DNA from: an uncultured Lachnospiraceae bacterium
GTDB taxonomy: Bacteria; Bacillota; Clostridia; Lachnospirales; Lachnospiraceae
DNA length: 41,314 nucleotides
NCBI GenBank assembly: GCA_902767135.1
Contig: CACXGE010000074.1
Coordinates: 1-41,314 of the forward strand
Direction: 5' to 3'
Below are positions 16,886 through 24,784 of the stretch, piece by piece. Position 1 is the stretch's first letter; every line of letters begins with the position of its first letter. The notes beneath the pieces are model-generated. The model was not told the origin of the DNA, searched no databases, and saw only the letters and a list, made by a program, of their open reading frames with translations. Position numbers and translations under genes: made by a program.

Positions 16886-17347
16886 TTACTCCTGGATTCC
16901 ACTGGTTCTTAAGGGCTCCATTCCATTCTTTCGAAGTACTGCATTTACTTCAATAATATCCCCCGGACGTTCATTGAACAAAATCATCAGCAGGGCATCT
17001 CTTGGTACCTTGGCATATAATTCCGGCATACCATATTTCCTAAGTGCCCGCTGGGTCTGAGCCAATGTTAATTCTCCTGCATAGCAGATTCTAAGAATCA
17101 CATCCCTTTGCTTTGTATGTTTTTCACCTGATAACAATTTGTATCCATAGCGCTCCGGAATATCTGCATTTAAAAACACACGCTGCTGAGTCATATGCTT
17201 TTTTGCCAGTATGTCCTTAATATACACGTTAAAACTGTCCTTGTCCTCAAACATACTATCCTTATTCTGCTGGCAATAAGATTCAAATTCGGACAAATGT
17301 GTTCTTCCTAAAATATTTTCTAACTCTGTTGTATTTTTTTCACTCAT
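16886..17347 (-). CDS. HTH-like small regulator or kinase partner
   Basis: A 153-residue soluble protein. The centre (about 42-110) reads as a divergent helix-turn-helix fold: a YIKDILAKKHMTQQRVFLNADI segment, then YGYKLLSGEKHTKQRDVILRICYAG, followed by LAQTQRALRKYG. No enzyme motif is visible. The ATG at 17347 has GGAG close upstream; a TTG four codons earlier is less likely. It is divergent from the Ser/Thr kinase at 17404, with 56 bases between the start codons, so the two probably share a control region and may act together, for instance as kinase and substrate. That relation is inferred from position only. Confidence 0.65.
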   Translation of the reverse strand: MSEKNTTELENILGRTHLSEFESYCQQNKDSMFEDKDSFNVYIKDILAKKHMTQQRVFLNADIPERYGYKLLSGEKHTKQRDVILRICYAGELTLAQTQRALRKYGMPELYAKVPRDALLMILFNERPGDIIEVNAVLRKNGMEPLRTSGIQE

Positions 17348-17403
17348 TTTCTTCTCCAATCTGTTATACTATTGGTATCTAATTTACGAAAGAGGGGGAT
17401 ACC

Positions 17404-18480
17404 ATGGATTATTCACAATCTCTGGCAATGTCTTATTATAAGACCATTGCAACGCTAAATGAACAACATAACATCTTTCTGGTACAGCACCAGGAAACCA
17501 ATAAAATCTATGTCAAGAAGATTCTTGATGTATATAATATAAATGTATATCAGTATCTACGTCAAAACAATGAGGAATTAAAAGGTATTCCTAAGCTTAT
17601 TGACTACTTCGAAAAAGACCATCAGCTTATCATCATTGAGGAATTTATCTCGGGACAATCTTTAGCAGAATACATGTCTTCGTCTAAGCTTACGGATACC
17701 TTTATTCTCAATTGTATGTTGGATCTTTGTGACATTTTAGAAAAACTTCATATGCATCATCCCCCAATTGTTCACAGGGATATCAAACCCTCCAACATTA
17801 TTGTGACAAACTACCACAGATTTGTACTTTTGGATTTCAATGCTGCCAAATTTTTTACCGAAAGTACTTCCAATGATACTGTGCTTCTGGGTACCCCTGG
17901 CTATGCCGCTCCGGAACAATATGGGTTTGGTTCTTCCACACCATTGACAGATATTTATTCTCTGGGAATTCTTTTACAGGAACTTGTGGGTTCACTGCCT
18001 GCCACAAGTATAAAATTTGACTCTGTCATCCGTCATTGTACTGAATTAAATCCCCTGGACCGTTACCAGTCTGTGGCTGCATTAAAAGAGGATTTACTTA
18101 AACTTACCACCAGCAAAAAAGACGAAAACATACCCAGTCAAAATATCAGCACCTGGATTCCACCTGGTTTTCGCACCAGAACCCCATGGAAAATATTATG
18201 TGCCCTTGCAGGTTATCTCATGATTTTTAATATCAGTTTGACCTTAGAGGTAAAAGATACTTTCGGTGCTGCCCTCTGGTTTGAACGCCTTTTTACCCTG
18301 ATTGTTCTCTTGTTCATAGTTGCGGCTTGTTTTAACTATAGAAACATCCAACGCTTTCTACCTTTACACCAGCACCAGAAAACTTTTATACGGGCTCTTG
18401 GTGCCTTTATTGGAACCATTGCTATTACTTTGGCGTTGCTGATTATTATGGTTATGGTAGAGACTTTTCTATTTCATTGA
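17404..18480 (+). CDS. Membrane-anchored Ser/Thr protein kinase with DFN motif
   Basis: A 358-residue Hanks-type kinase. The catalytic domain (about 10-235) has a possible VAIK-type Lys (K38), HRDIKPSN (124-131, catalytic D126), and the activation-segment sequence GTPGYAAPE (163-171). The metal-binding DFG is DFN here (144-146), and the glycine-rich loop is weak. Three hydrophobic helices follow (about 260-280, 298-312, 332-357), so the catalytic domain faces the cytosol. There is no PASTA sensor domain, unlike PrkC. ATG at 17404 follows AGAGGGGG. It stands alone on the plus strand, opposite an HTH-like gene, and ends in a bidirectional terminator. Confidence 0.88.
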   Translation: MDYSQSLAMSYYKTIATLNEQHNIFLVQHQETNKIYVKKILDVYNINVYQYLRQNNEELKGIPKLIDYFEKDHQLIIIEEFISGQSLAEYMSSSKLTDTFILNCMLDLCDILEKLHMHHPPIVHRDIKPSNIIVTNYHRFVLLDFNAAKFFTESTSNDTVLLGTPGYAAPEQYGFGSSTPLTDIYSLGILLQELVGSLPATSIKFDSVIRHCTELNPLDRYQSVAALKEDLLKLTTSKKDENIPSQNISTWIPPGFRTRTPWKILCALAGYLMIFNISLTLEVKDTFGAALWFERLFTLIVLLFIVAACFNYRNIQRFLPLHQHQKTFIRALGAFIGTIAITLALLIIMVMVETFLFH

Positions 18481-18600
18481 TGGATGATTTTATCCATGTG
18501 CTAAGTGATTATAACATGTCTGTAAAAACTATATTGCCACCGGGGAGGTGGGAATGCTTGCCTGAGTTCAAAAACAGAGGCTTTCTTAATAATAATACGA

Positions 18601-18629
18601 GGCAGATACCCAAGCATGGGGCATCTGCC
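18601..18629. terminator. Bidirectional terminator between kinase and defence operon
   Basis: GGCAGAT and ATCTGCC arms, extended by CCC/GGG pairs, form a GC-rich stem-loop followed by T-rich sequence on the plus strand. It sits between two converging genes, 14 bases from the stop codon of the minus-strand gene at 18644, and can end both transcripts. Upstream bases 18481-18600 carry no convincing gene. Confidence 0.7.
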
Positions 18630-18643
18630 TTCTTTCCTTACCT

Positions 18644-19147
18644 CTATTCTAAATTACCTGTAAATCCATATAGTCTCACATTTAAGTCTTCTATAAACTC
18701 ATACAAATTCATAATGTAATCATCTACTGTACTAGGATTCTCATGCTCAAAGATTCTTTCATAAATTTCCTCTAAGCCTCCAAGGACATAAGCATCATAC
18801 AGCTTGTCATACTCTTCCCTTTCCCCATCCTTATGATCTAATCGAAAAGCAATTTTCATTGCATCTACCTGTGAATTATCGTGATATAGATTTAACATCA
18901 CGTTTCGATAATTAAAGAGCAGATTTTCTTTTTCATTCATCATCTTATCTGCAAATACTTTTGTAGTCTCCGAACCCTTATCCCGTTTCCCCTTTCGCGA
19001 ATAGATAAGTCCTACAATCGGTGCCACCTGATAAATTTCGTATATTGTACTAAAAAAGCCCCTTCCTATCTCGTCATCTAATTTTGCTTTTAATTTATCT
19101 GCCATCTTGGCATGTTTTCCATAAAAAACATATTCCTTATCAAACAT
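18644..19147 (-). CDS. 167-residue protein of unknown family, last gene of the defence operon
   Basis: I do not recognise this family. The protein is soluble, helical and charged, with a hydrophobic stretch (about 35-48, YEIYQVAPIVGLIYSR-like) too short and mixed for a clear membrane helix, and an acidic C-terminal half. ATG at 19147 follows GGTGAG and lies 4 bases after the stop codon of the SMC-like ATPase; the longer frame above has no ribosome site. The tight spacing marks it as the ATPase's partner. It could be the smallest subunit of an SspFGH-like or DndD-linked effector complex, or an inhibitor; neither is shown by sequence. Confidence 0.7.
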   Translation of the reverse strand: MFDKEYVFYGKHAKMADKLKAKLDDEIGRGFFSTIYEIYQVAPIVGLIYSRKGKRDKGSETTKVFADKMMNEKENLLFNYRNVMLNLYHDNSQVDAMKIAFRLDHKDGEREEYDKLYDAYVLGGLEEIYERIFEHENPSTVDDYIMNLYEFIEDLNVRLYGFTGNLE

Positions 19148-19151
19148 ATGC

Positions 19152-21176
19152 TCACCTTTCTTCCACCACAGAATGTAAATTACTGTCATTATATTTCTTT
19201 AATAGATACCGTTGTCCAATGCGCTCACTCATATGTTCTTCTGCTACCTCCCCATCGGTGTCTTTGATAAAGATAATCACCTGATTTGCAATTTTAGGAA
19301 TCTCTGTACAAATGCTTTTAATTCTAGTTTTGTCAAAAGCCGACAAAGGTGCATCCATCACAAGAGGATAACCTTCTTTTTCCACATCAATCATATCCTC
19401 ATCAAACAATGCCCTGTCATTTACCTTTTTCTTTGCCAAATCTATAATTGCGGAGATAAAGGCAAAAATCAACGCATACCCCTGGGCAGTATTCTTTTCC
19501 ACCTCATCCATAGATGAAAACTCTTCCTGAACATTCACCGTAATCCTATACTGTTCCTCTATACTGATTTTTATATTCTCTGCATAAATTGCTCGAAAAA
19601 TCTCATTCATTCTCTGTTGCAACAAAAAACGATATTTATTTTCATTGTTGTTGTATTCTTTCCTAAGGTGCTCGTACAACCGACTGGCATATTCTAAATA
19701 AGTGGCTGTTTTTTTTGAGCTGTCATTTACAATCAACAGACTGCTCATTTCTTTTTCTATTCTGTTTTTTTCTTTTGTCTTTATCTCTAATGCTGCAAAA
19801 ATATACTTTTCATTCTCTTCTAACTTTCTTAACTCCGCTTCAAATTCTGCCTTTTGTGCTTTAGCACTTTCTCCCTTAGAAGTTTTTCCCACCAGCTCAT
19901 CTAAGGCTCCTAACTCCTGCTCGCACCCTTCTATTTGAGCCTGAATTCGTTCAATTTCCCCTAATTTTCTTTTTATATCCTGCATGAATTCAGATTTTTG
20001 ATTTACAATGCTGCCAGCTCTTATTCTATATTCGCTAATCTTACTTCCTATAGACTTGGGCTCTGCAAAATTTAATAATCCCTTTAGTTCTTTATATTCT
20101 TGTGAGTCCTCACATAATTCCCTGCCACAAAGACATTTTTTTCTTTCATTCATCAAGTATATGAGCAATTTACTCGTAAGATCTGGAATACTTTTTTCCG
20201 CCGCTTCCTCTTCTTTGATATTCTCCGCCCCTTCTTCTACTAAGGGTTTTATACAAAAATCAAAAATTCCTCTGTTAAATTCTTTTAATAGATCATTCCC
20301 AATTTTTTGCTTTTTCTCTTTTTTTAGTCTCTCAATCTCACGTTCCAATTTAAGATACTGTTCCTTCGCTCTCATGGTATCTGCTTCTGCATGGATAATC
20401 TCACGACACTCTTCAATCTTACGCTTGCATTCTTCTTTCTGCTCTTGTTTTTCTTTGTACAATTTGTCTTTTATTGCAATATCGTTAGTTAAATCCTCGA
20501 TTTTTCTCTCATACCCTCTCATTTTCTCATTGGATGCATTGTTTTGATTCAACTCATTGCGATAAAATTTAACAACAGAATTTCCATTCCTTGATGACTT
20601 TAAATGTCCAATGGCATTCTGAGTTGCCTTAAGACCTACCAGACTATATACCGCTTCTTTAAAATCCTCACTCTTTCCTTCCAGAATTTCTTTGGACATT
20701 CTCTCGATTCTCTCCCCATCAAAAAAGAAAAACTGGGACAAATCCTCTGGTAAAAAGTTGTTTATCATTGCCCTCTTCTGACCTTCTGAAAGGTACTCCA
20801 CCTGTCCGTCCTCCCCAGTGACACACATGCTAAACTGGGGAGGTCTTTCTTCGATTCTCTCAGTAGATAATTTTCTATAGTCCACAGACCTTTTTATCGT
20901 ATAATCACGGTTATTGTACTGAATATTTAACGTAACACTTACCTGTACCTTCTCCCCTTCCTTCATTTGTTCTCTCACCTGGCGATTAATCAATTCCTTG
21001 ATTTGAAATGATGTCGTTCCATAGAGTGCCCATTGAAAGGATTGTGCCAAGGTAGTTTTTCCGGTTCCATTATCTCCCATCATCACGGTTACATTTTTTT
21101 CCGGTTCTGTGGCAAACCTTATGGTAGTATCTATGTACTGTCTAAAGTTTTTTAAGGATATACTTTTAATTATCAT
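19152..21176 (-). CDS. SMC/Rad50-like ATPase, DndD-like
   Basis: A 674-residue ATPase with the split-domain plan of SMC, RecF and Rad50 relatives. Walker A is GDNGTGKTT (34-42). Coiled coil runs from about 215 to 300 and again from about 395 to 470, with a central cysteine group (CLCGRELC near 345-352) placed like a zinc hook. Walker B and D-loop are PLVMDAPLSAFD near 600. The closest known functional relatives are DndD-type DNA-sulfur-modification ATPases and defence SMC ATPases. In this operon it lies downstream of the phosphorothioation genes rather than among them, so it more likely belongs to a DNA-damaging effector module. ATG at 21176 follows GGGGGAG, 14 bases after the small gene's stop codon. 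Substrate DNA specificity cannot be inferred. Confidence 0.85.
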   Translation of the reverse strand: MIIKSISLKNFRQYIDTTIRFATEPEKNVTVMMGDNGTGKTTLAQSFQWALYGTTSFQIKELINRQVREQMKEGEKVQVSVTLNIQYNNRDYTIKRSVDYRKLSTERIEERPPQFSMCVTGEDGQVEYLSEGQKRAMINNFLPEDLSQFFFFDGERIERMSKEILEGKSEDFKEAVYSLVGLKATQNAIGHLKSSRNGNSVVKFYRNELNQNNASNEKMRGYERKIEDLTNDIAIKDKLYKEKQEQKEECKRKIEECREIIHAEADTMRAKEQYLKLEREIERLKKEKKQKIGNDLLKEFNRGIFDFCIKPLVEEGAENIKEEEAAEKSIPDLTSKLLIYLMNERKKCLCGRELCEDSQEYKELKGLLNFAEPKSIGSKISEYRIRAGSIVNQKSEFMQDIKRKLGEIERIQAQIEGCEQELGALDELVGKTSKGESAKAQKAEFEAELRKLEENEKYIFAALEIKTKEKNRIEKEMSSLLIVNDSSKKTATYLEYASRLYEHLRKEYNNNENKYRFLLQQRMNEIFRAIYAENIKISIEEQYRITVNVQEEFSSMDEVEKNTAQGYALIFAFISAIIDLAKKKVNDRALFDEDMIDVEKEGYPLVMDAPLSAFDKTRIKSICTEIPKIANQVIIFIKDTDGEVAEEHMSERIGQRYLLKKYNDSNLHSVVEER

Positions 21177-21190
21177 GATAAACTCCCCCT

Positions 21191-21352
21191 TTATCTATCT
21201 ACTTCCTGTTCAATAATCTTGCATATTTTCTTTATCATCTCAGCATCCTTCATTTCATGTGAATTCATATTTTTCTTTTCTAACTGGATGATTTGATGCA
21301 TAATTGTCTCCATTTTTTTCTTATCTACTGTAACATTAAATTTCATATCCAT
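21191..21352 (-). CDS. Small 53-residue protein between helicase and SMC ATPase
   Basis: A short, very charged peptide with helical potential and no known motif. It overlaps the 3' end of the helicase gene by 17 bases and ends 14 bases before the ATPase. Several ATG codons occur at its 5' end (21376, 21364, 21352, 21346); the one at 21352 is preferred because GGAGG stands 12 bases upstream and a GAGAAAG lies next to it, but this is weakly supported. Its position suggests a small subunit of the effector module. It may also be a translational coupling device. Confidence 0.5.
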   Translation of the reverse strand: MDMKFNVTVDKKKMETIMHQIIQLEKKNMNSHEMKDAEMIKKICKIIEQEVDR

Positions 21353-23546
21353 CTTTCTCTTCATCCTCCGTTTCATACAGGTTGTAAGCGTCCCTGATAT
21401 CTAATACCATCTTTAATGTTTCAAATGAATTTTCCGATAATCGTCTAAATTCCTCCACCCGGTTTAGTTCGCTTCGAACCAGTGCTTTATCATATCGGTA
21501 CTCTTGTGGTAACATGCATTTCACCATTTCTAAATCCCTGGGCAGTGTAACAAAATCATATATGTAGGCAAAATCTTTTCCTTTTGCTAATCGCAACACT
21601 CTCCCTCTTCTTTGAACATATTCTTTGGGATTGGTGGTGCTTGCCAAAAGAAAGGCCGTCTTAACGGCTGGTATATTCACACCTTCGTCCAGACATTTTA
21701 TAGCTACCAGAGCCTGCAAATCCTCACCTAAAGAAAACTCTTGCCTTAAAATATTTCTTGTCTGTGCATTTTCCCTGGATGTAAACTGGGCAACTTTCAT
21801 CCCCATTTCCAGTCCCAGCATCTGCGTTACTTTATCTATCTGACGTATGTCATTTTCTTCATTCTCCACTTCAAATCCCCATTCATGAACTCTGGTTGCT
21901 CCACAATATACCAGAATATGATTATCCTCTTTATAGGGTTCTATGGCTTTTTTTAACCCCTCTATTTTTGCTATGGCACCTGCAGATATCCTTGAGCGTT
22001 CAATCAAAAGCTGCTTTAACGTTTCACTAAGCATTCTCTTTTCTTTTCCCTTTTTCTGACTTACCATATATTTTGCTATTTTTCCACTTAGCCTCTCATA
22101 TTCCTCTAACTCCTCATCTGACAGGTAAATCGGTATGGGATAATAATAATATCTTGTCAACATCCCTTCCTTAATTGCCCGTTCTAAGGTATACTCGATA
22201 CTCTTCTCTCCAAAATACTGATACAGATATTCTGTGCCTTCCTCATCCTCATATCTTTCAAAGGTGGCGGACAAGGCCAGTCGATAAGTGTATTTTTCTG
22301 TCAGCATTTCTCGATAACTTTTTGCTCCCATATTATGTGCCTCATCTACCACCAATAAGCAATCCTTTTGTATCTTTTCAAGCTTTTCCTGTACTTTTCT
22401 ACTGCGAAAACTACTCATGGTTGTGATAAATGCCATAAAAGATTCCGTTCCCAAAGACAACCGAAAAATCTTGGTACGAAGTTTTTTCTCATACCCTCTA
22501 TACTTTGGATTTCCATAGCCCACTACCGGCTCAATTCCAAATACCATTAAATCCTCTACCCACTGTTCCACCAAGTGTTGAAAAGGACAAACAATAATAA
22601 CTGCTAACGGTTTCTTTTCTTTCTTTAAGTTCTCATACAAATGACAGATTGCCCCAATGGCAGTATAGGTTTTTCCCGTTCCTGTAGCCATGTCAAAGAT
22701 TCCACGATAACCATTCTCAGCCCATGTCCTAATGGCTTCCTTTTGATAACTTCGAATCTTGATATGACTTGCTATATGTGGATGCTTTTCCTCTTTTCTT
22801 TGGCTTTCTTTTTTTCGAAATTGATTTTCAAATTCCAAATCTATCTCATCACTTTTTCGATACTGAAACAGTTTTTCTTTTGCAGCCTCAGGAAAATCAT
22901 AAATCTTTACACCGGATTCCTGATTTTTCCACATATTTTCAAAATGCTCTCGTTTTTTCTGGACTCTCCGATAATCTCCGCCTCCCATCCAGGAGCAAAA
23001 CACATCTGTTCCCTCTGCATTGTGTTCCAGGGCAGTAGTACTCTCATTCATCGAACCCGAAAACGCAACTACATTATCATCCTTATCGTATAGCAATCCC
23101 AGCTTTTCATGATACATTCCTGTTTTACCACAATTCATCATAACAGCAATTTTAATCTCTAATCTTCCTGCTGCAATTAAATGAACCATGAAATTTAATC
23201 TTTCTTCTTCCTCATAATTTTTCGGTGACCAAATCTGTTCCAACAATTTTTCTTCTATGAATTTATCATAAGCCTCTAATCTCTGTTCCTTTCTCTGTAT
23301 CCCCTCTTCTATAGCCCAAACATCCTCTTTAGAAAGTCTGGGGGATGCTATTATTTGAACATGTCCATCATTTTTTACCAATTCTGCAATACCTTTTGAA
23401 AGCTCAATCAACGCTGATGAAGAAAAGAATCCCACGGAACGCTGATACAGAATCGACTGCCTTAATAACGGAACATAAAAGTCTTCTACCATATCATCCT
23501 CTGGAGAAAAATAATATTCTTTGATCCGCAAATCTATAAAGCTCAT
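21336..23546 (-). CDS. PLD-nuclease / DEAH superfamily 2 helicase fusion
   Basis: A 736-residue two-domain protein. Residues 1-230 form a phospholipase-D-like domain with H146, K148 and D154 and a downstream GSMNES (164-169), the HKD-type active site found in nucleases attached to helicases. Residues 265-690 form an SF2 helicase: Walker A ATGTGKT (287-293), DEAH (401-404), SAT (426-428), and motif VI QRRGRVLR (645-652). The architecture would allow DNA translocation coupled to cleavage. ATG at 23546 follows GGAGGGG, which overlaps the cysteine-desulfurase stop codon (gap of 1 base), so it is cotranslated with the sulfur genes. This makes it a strong candidate restriction effector of the phosphorothioation system. 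Related PLD-helicases also occur alone in other defence islands. Confidence 0.88.
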   Translation of the reverse strand: MSFIDLRIKEYYFSPEDDMVEDFYVPLLRQSILYQRSVGFFSSSALIELSKGIAELVKNDGHVQIIASPRLSKEDVWAIEEGIQRKEQRLEAYDKFIEEKLLEQIWSPKNYEEEERLNFMVHLIAAGRLEIKIAVMMNCGKTGMYHEKLGLLYDKDDNVVAFSGSMNESTTALEHNAEGTDVFCSWMGGGDYRRVQKKREHFENMWKNQESGVKIYDFPEAAKEKLFQYRKSDEIDLEFENQFRKKESQRKEEKHPHIASHIKIRSYQKEAIRTWAENGYRGIFDMATGTGKTYTAIGAICHLYENLKKEKKPLAVIIVCPFQHLVEQWVEDLMVFGIEPVVGYGNPKYRGYEKKLRTKIFRLSLGTESFMAFITTMSSFRSRKVQEKLEKIQKDCLLVVDEAHNMGAKSYREMLTEKYTYRLALSATFERYEDEEGTEYLYQYFGEKSIEYTLERAIKEGMLTRYYYYPIPIYLSDEELEEYERLSGKIAKYMVSQKKGKEKRMLSETLKQLLIERSRISAGAIAKIEGLKKAIEPYKEDNHILVYCGATRVHEWGFEVENEENDIRQIDKVTQMLGLEMGMKVAQFTSRENAQTRNILRQEFSLGEDLQALVAIKCLDEGVNIPAVKTAFLLASTTNPKEYVQRRGRVLRLAKGKDFAYIYDFVTLPRDLEMVKCMLPQEYRYDKALVRSELNRVEEFRRLSENSFETLKMVLDIRDAYNLYETEDEEKDGYEI

Positions 23547-23547
23547 A

Positions 23548-24780
23548 CTACCCCTCCATAATCTCCCTCACTGCATCCAAAAATCTGTCAATCTCTTCCT
23601 CCGTGGTAAAATAGCTAACTGAAACCCTTACGCATCCGCCATAATCCATATCTCCCAGACATTCATGAATCCAGGGTGCGCAGTGATACCCGGTACGAAC
23701 TGCAATGTGAAAATCCTCATCCAGAATACTTCCAAATTCGTCGGAGCGAATGCCTTCCGCCACAAAGGAAACCATACCGCTTCTGGTTTCTATACTGTCC
23801 GGTACATAAACGGTAATTCCATCTATCTCTTTTAAGCCTTGTGCCAATTTCTCTACCAGGTGATGCTCCCTGGCAAGAATATTTTCCACTCTGGTTTCCT
23901 CTATGAAATTTAATGCTTCATATAAACCGGCAATGGCAGATATATTGGGGCTTCCCGGCTCATAACCTTTTTTCTTCATGGAAGTATCCAGAGAATCACT
24001 CCCTGTTCCCCCGGCAAGGAAATGGGACAGTTTCAAATCCTTTCTTTTATAAAAGCCTGCAATTCCAAATGGGGCGTATAAGGTTTTGTGACCTGCAAAC
24101 ACATACCCATCAAAGGGCACCTTTTTGTAGTCCACTGGAATCAACCCCAGTCCCTGGGCTCCATCAATGATTACCTTTGTTCTGCCTTTGCTAATCTCTT
24201 TTGCCATTGCCGTAATCTTTTCTATAGGCAATACATACCCTGTAACATTACTTACATGGCTTAAGAATACATAGTCAGGAATTTCCCTCCGAAATAGATA
24301 TTCTGTTTTTTCTAAATCTATTTCCGGATGAGACTTATCCACAGTTAGCGGCAGTTTTTGTATCTGAAATCCACATTTCTCTTGTGCATTTACCAAAGGT
24401 CTTGCCACCGCATTATGCACAAAAGGCGATACATACACCTTCGTATGTTTACAAAGGTCAAGACCGCCTATGATTTGGTTTAAAGCAAGAGTAGCAGAAC
24501 CCGAAAACACCACCTCTGTGTCCTGCTCCCCTTTTATTAATTTCTTTAATCTTTCACGCAAATCCTCTAATCCCTGGGTTGCTATACGCGCCAACTGATA
24601 AGAACCCCTGCCTGCGTTTACACTCAGGCAGCGATTCACCATATCTATCGACTGATACACAGCCTCCGGTTTTCGATATGTAGTTGCCGCATTGTCTAAA
24701 TATATCATGCTATCTGCAGCTTCCTGTAGACTTCTGTCTGGAAACCATAGCTTACAGCATTGGTTTTTCCTCTCCTCCAT
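23548..24780 (-). CDS. sspA: Cysteine desulfurase (SspA/DndA-like)
   Basis: A 410-residue PLP-dependent class-V aminotransferase-fold enzyme that would take sulfur from L-cysteine as a persulfide. Family residues: D206 in IDGAQ, the PLP lysine K232 in GHKTLYAP, and the catalytic C367 in RTGYHCAP. The conserved catalytic core begins at residue 25 (MIYLDNAATT); the extra N-terminus is about 24 residues, has a CC pair, and is kept because ATG at 24780 has AGAGGGG at a good distance. That ribosome site overlaps the stop codon of the large ATPase. In phosphorothioation systems the desulfurase supplies sulfur to a PAPS-reductase-like partner, here the gene at 29289. A generic SufS-like role is possible, but the operon makes the DNA role more likely. 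Confidence 0.85.
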   Translation of the reverse strand: MEERKNQCCKLWFPDRSLQEAADSMIYLDNAATTYRKPEAVYQSIDMVNRCLSVNAGRGSYQLARIATQGLEDLRERLKKLIKGEQDTEVVFSGSATLALNQIIGGLDLCKHTKVYVSPFVHNAVARPLVNAQEKCGFQIQKLPLTVDKSHPEIDLEKTEYLFRREIPDYVFLSHVSNVTGYVLPIEKITAMAKEISKGRTKVIIDGAQGLGLIPVDYKKVPFDGYVFAGHKTLYAPFGIAGFYKRKDLKLSHFLAGGTGSDSLDTSMKKKGYEPGSPNISAIAGLYEALNFIEETRVENILAREHHLVEKLAQGLKEIDGITVYVPDSIETRSGMVSFVAEGIRSDEFGSILDEDFHIAVRTGYHCAPWIHECLGDMDYGGCVRVSVSYFTTEEEIDRFLDAVREIMEG

Positions 24781-24784
24781 ACAC

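Noticed and set aside
18477..18719. 80-residue plus-strand frame after the kinase
   Set aside because: No ribosome site; it runs through the terminator and into the opposite-strand gene.
22641..23093. 150-residue plus-strand frame opposite the helicase
   Set aside because: It covers conserved helicase and PLD motifs on the other strand, so it is a shadow frame.
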